Part shown: positions 61,561-64,000 of the stretch, piece by piece
Layout: the number at the start of each line of letters is the position of its first letter
How positions within the stretch are numbered: position 1 is the first letter of the stretch
Assembly (NCBI RefSeq): GCF_024166365.1
Contig: NC_064825.1
Coordinates: 101,260,480 to 101,324,479, forward strand
Source: Elephas maximus indicus
Lineage: Eukaryota > Chordata > Mammalia > Proboscidea > Elephantidae
Reading direction: 5' to 3'
DNA: 64,000 nucleotides
Notes under the pieces: model-generated
What the model was told of the DNA's origin: nothing
Database searches by the model: none
Seen by the model: only the letters and a program-made list of their open reading frames with translations
Position numbers and translations under genes: made by a program

Positions 61561-62089
61561 CACTAAATTGCTGACTTGAGTTCCTTCATCGCCCATTCCC
61601 AAGTTCAGGAAGAGTTGTGAGCATAGGTGCAACCTAGCGTGAGACTGAAGAAGGCTGTTCTCCACCAGGTAACCCCAGAGCTACAGCCTGACTAGGCCAT
61701 CTTAGTCCACCTTCAGTACTTCGTTGTGAGTGTTTATATGCTTCTCTTGCCAGTCAGCTAGCTCATCAGCGAGCCTATGCTGGACTTCAGAAGAGTAAGA
61801 GGACCCATCTGGCTTCCCAGAGGAGTGGGGACAGTGTCCTCCACATCTCTAAATCCCACACAGAATCCAGAACAATGCTTTGCATTTAATAGTACCATCA
61901 GGTCTACTAAATATAGAACTAAAAGAAAATCAATTCATCTGACGGCATAATTACTATCTCAACCCACATCCTGCACATTCCCACTCCCTACTCCCAAACA
62001 CTCCACTGCTGCATTATCAGGGCACGCCTCCTCCATTCCAGACTTTTTCTCTTGCAAATGCCAAGGAGCTCAGCACAGAGAGAAGCACA
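61561..62089. other. Intergenic sequence, nothing recognised
   Basis: No gene or clear repeat is seen. Confidence 0.4.
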
Positions 62090-62450
62090 GCTTTGTGGAT
62101 AAAAGCAGAGGCTTCAAAATGAGAACAATCTGGGGAAAAAAACAAAAAACCAAACCCATCGCCCTTGAATTGACTCCGACTCATAGCCCTCTATAGGTTG
62201 GAGTAGAACTGCCCCATAAGGTTTCCAAGGAGCGCAAGGTGCATTCCAACCGCCAGTCTTTCATCTAGCAGAGGTAGCTCTTAACACTACACCACCAGGG
62301 TTCCCAAATAATCTGGATAGAGTTCTTTTATTTGTTTTATGATCTTGAGCTAGTCAGTCAACCTGGAGCAGCCTCTGTTTTCCTCATCTGTAAAATTAGG
62401 GTAACAGCTCCTTGGTTGAATGAACAGAACTGGCTGAATGAAAGTAGTAA
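62090..62450 (+). mobile_element. MIR split by an AfroSINE
   Basis: A MIR-like head ('gataaaagcagaggcttcaa') precedes the SINE. Its body ('cctctgttttcctcatctgt', 'aaaattagggtaacag') follows it. Confidence 0.55.
62137..62306 (-). mobile_element. AfroSINE, short type
   Basis: Antisense copy from 'aaaacaaaaaaccaaaccca' to 'acaccaccagggttccc'. AATAATCTGG-like sequence follows it and ACAATCTGG precedes it, the probable target-site duplication. Confidence 0.9.
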
Positions 62451-62558
62451 AGTAGAAAGTCTATGTAAGAAGATCACGTTGCTTGTATAGGAGATGCACT
62501 CCATAAATGGTAGCTTTAGTAGAATGACGTAGATGACTTAATAGAGTGGGGAACAGAG

Positions 62559-62722
62559 CAGCTGCGTATCTATGGGAAAATAATACCTATGACAATTAGA
62601 TTTAACTTGCTGAATGATCTCTCAAAGCTGAAGATGGAAACTACATGGAAACTGCTCATTGGCGCCCCACCCTCCCCCAAGTGGCACCCAGGGTAGGTGC
62701 TATATCCTAAATATGCCCAGTG
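62559..62722. mobile_element. Small TIR element, family X, copy 3
   Basis: It begins CAGCTGCGTATCTATGG and ends AAATATGCCCAGTG, near-inverted termini of the hAT type. The interior 'aagtggcacccagggtagg' is shared with copies 1 and 2. It ends 397 bp before the CRY2 start codon, at the edge of the CpG island. Confidence 0.6.
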
Positions 62723-62734
62723 CTGTTGGCTGGA

Positions 62735-63500
62735 GTCATAACAACGCCCGCCAGCCCAGGCATCTTCTTCTAGCGACAGGCTCCGACTAGAACGCCTGGA
62801 AGAGATCCTCTGTCCCTTGAGGCCCGGCCTACGCCCTGGCCTCCACTGGGAACGCCCGCCTGCGTCAGCAGCCATGACCGCGGGCTCCTCCCAGGCGGCA
62901 GACACATGGTGGGAACGTGAGGGGGCGGGCCCTCATCTCGCGCCGCTGAGCCAATCGCCCGGAGGGAGGCGCTCGGCCAATGACAGAGGCGCTCCAGAGC
63001 CCCAGGGGCCGAGCTACGGCAAGCCGCGGAGGCGTCATAGGTCACTGGGCGGGCTGGAGGTGGGGCCCGCGGCGCTGTCGGGGGCGGAGCGCCGCCGGCC
63101 AGAGCAATCTAGGCGGTGATGGCGGCGGCAGTGGTGACGGCGGGAGCGGCGGCCCTGGTGCCCATTCCCAGCATGGATGGCGCCTCCTCTGTGCACTGGT
63201 TCCGCAAGGGGCTGCGACTCCACGACAACCCGGCGCTGCTGGCGGCTGTGCGCGGGGCGCGCTGCGTACGCTGCGTTTACATCCTCGACCCTTGGTTCGC
63301 GGCCTCCTCTTCGGTCGGGATCAACCGATGGAGGTGAGAGGGCCCGGGCGGGGTCGCAGGCCCGGGAGGCGCCGGCTGACCCCGGGCCCTTCCAAAGGGG
63401 GAGCCTCTGTCCCCCACCCACGGCCCGAAGACCCGGGCCTGAGGGAGGCGCGGCAGGGAGACGGAGCGGGGTCTCCAGAGGCGAGAAGTTGGCACCAGGG
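62735..63500 (+). promoter_or_regulatory. CRY2: CRY2 CpG-island promoter
   Basis: GC-rich, CpG-dense sequence spanning the start codon, without a TATA box. Visible sites are two CCAAT boxes (62951-62955 and 62977-62981, 26 bp apart), GC boxes at about 63048-63054 and 63079-63088, an E-box-like CACATG (62903-62908) and an E'-box AACGTG, which is CACGTT on the minus strand (62914-62919). E and E' boxes are the CLOCK-BMAL1 sites of clock genes. Whether these two work is inference. Confidence 0.7.
63119..63333 (+). CDS. CRY2: Cryptochrome-2, first coding exon only (gene runs off the window)
   Basis: CRY2 is a photolyase-fold flavoprotein without DNA repair activity. In the nucleus, with PER proteins, it represses CLOCK-BMAL1 and so closes the circadian feedback loop. 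The exon encodes 71 codons plus two bases, read as [20 protein letters not shown] followed by the start of the photolyase-like alpha/beta domain ([20 protein letters not shown], then [20 protein letters not shown]). From residue 22 on it is the human sequence as I remember it, and the alignment needs no gap back to Met1. The variable Ala-rich leader is typical. The ATG at 63119 is chosen over the GTG three bases upstream. The donor is TGGAG|GTGAGA at 63334, phase 2, so the next exon should complete Arg and continue FLLQ. It lies in the CpG island, on the same strand as SLC35C1 and about 17.8 kb downstream of its stop. Confidence 0.96.
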
Positions 63501-64000
63501 GGTTAGTTAGTCATCACGCTAATCCCTTAGGTGGGCGAGGACTCAACCTCTAAGAAGGGGCTTTCGCACCGTGTTTTATCCCCTTTGAGCCTCACACCAT
63601 CCCTGTGGTGTGATCCCCATTGTACAGATGACGCCCTTGAGCCCTAGAGGCACAAAGTTGACCTGCCCAAGATCATGCAGCCAGCCAGTGGCAGAACCGG
63701 GACTCCAGGTGTCTCTTAGGGGTGTGCCCAGGGAGGGGAGGAAAAGGAGATATTGTGGCGTGAGGGCGGGGACGGGTTTCTGATCCTGGGGCAGAGCAGA
63801 TACTCCCATTACTTCAAGTAAAGAGCCCATTGCTGAGCTCCTGAAGGTCACCCTTGGTTTGTTTTACTCCATCCTGACTTCCCCTCCACCCAGAAGGCCC
63901 TGCTTCTGGAGGTGTCTAGAGACCCTGGCTTAGCATTAGGTAAGGCAGGTGCCATCTCCCCCAAGGGCATCTTCAGTTAGAGGCACTGTGTGTCCCCAAT
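63334..64000 (+). other. CRY2: Start of CRY2 intron 1
   Basis: It opens with the donor gtgagagg and continues past the window end. The first 150 bp are still CpG-island sequence. An antisense MIR occupies about 63575-63715 ('ccccattgtacagatgacgc', 'gacctgcccaagatcatgca'). Confidence 0.85.

Noticed and set aside
63116-63118. GTG three bases upstream as the CRY2 start
   Set aside because: The adjacent ATG aligns with Met1 of human CRY2 without a gap, and GTG starts are exceptional in mammals.
62980-63510. 176-codon ORF overlapping CRY2 exon 1 in another frame
   Set aside because: It is a shadow of the CRY2 exon in CpG-rich DNA; the recognisable protein is in the frame starting at 63119.

Overview
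This window is nuclear DNA from a placental mammal, almost certainly an afrotherian (an elephant or close relative). The evidence is the dominant SINE family: a tRNA-derived element of the AfroSINE type, with a tRNA-like head and a tail reading as 'GGGTCGCTATGAGTCGGAAT...GACTC' followed by a T/G-rich stretch. It occurs about 25 times on both strands. With it come RTE-type LINEs ending in (CAA)n and a lineage-specific L1. There are no bacterial features. Two host genes are recognisable, both on the + strand. SLC35C1 (the Golgi GDP-fucose transporter) is complete, with two coding exons. CRY2 (a core circadian repressor) is represented only by its CpG-island promoter and first coding exon at the right edge. 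The order SLC35C1 then CRY2, in the same orientation, is that of human 11p11.2. | Layout. 1-5560: intergenic DNA with old MIR/L2 copies, a few AfroSINEs and a repeat-free stretch (about 1080-1740) carrying a striking palindrome. 5560-9262: an ancient L1 3' end (+) split by SINEs, an RTE end and two younger L1 ends. 9263-16890: AT-rich DNA, fossil solo LTRs, nested SINEs and two RTE LINEs. 16893-24341: an almost full-length but dead L1 on the minus strand, with a tandem-monomer 5'UTR. 24342-28290: SINE and MIR-rich intergenic DNA. 28288-36690: fossil LTRs and a four-element nest (L1s inside an L1 inside an RTE). 36691-38220: flank. 38220-39560: CpG island of SLC35C1. 40017-45367: SLC35C1 CDS with a 4.26-kb intron. 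45368 to about 46715: its 3'UTR. 46716-62735: the SLC35C1-CRY2 intergenic region, with SINEs, RTE, a U6 snRNA pseudogene, MIR/L2, MaLR-type solo LTRs, a 617-bp hAT-like element and small TIR elements. 62735-64000: CRY2 promoter, exon 1 and start of intron 1. | The two genes have unrelated jobs: nucleotide-sugar import for fucosylation, and clock repression. Nothing here suggests they act together. I found no undescribed gene system. The most interesting structures are two internally deleted RTE copies that share one deletion junction, a TIR element that places a CACGTG E-box about 3.2 kb upstream of CRY2, the monomeric L1 promoter array, and the palindromic repeat-free element near the left end. 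All family assignments are by eye from remembered consensus sequences; no database search was run.
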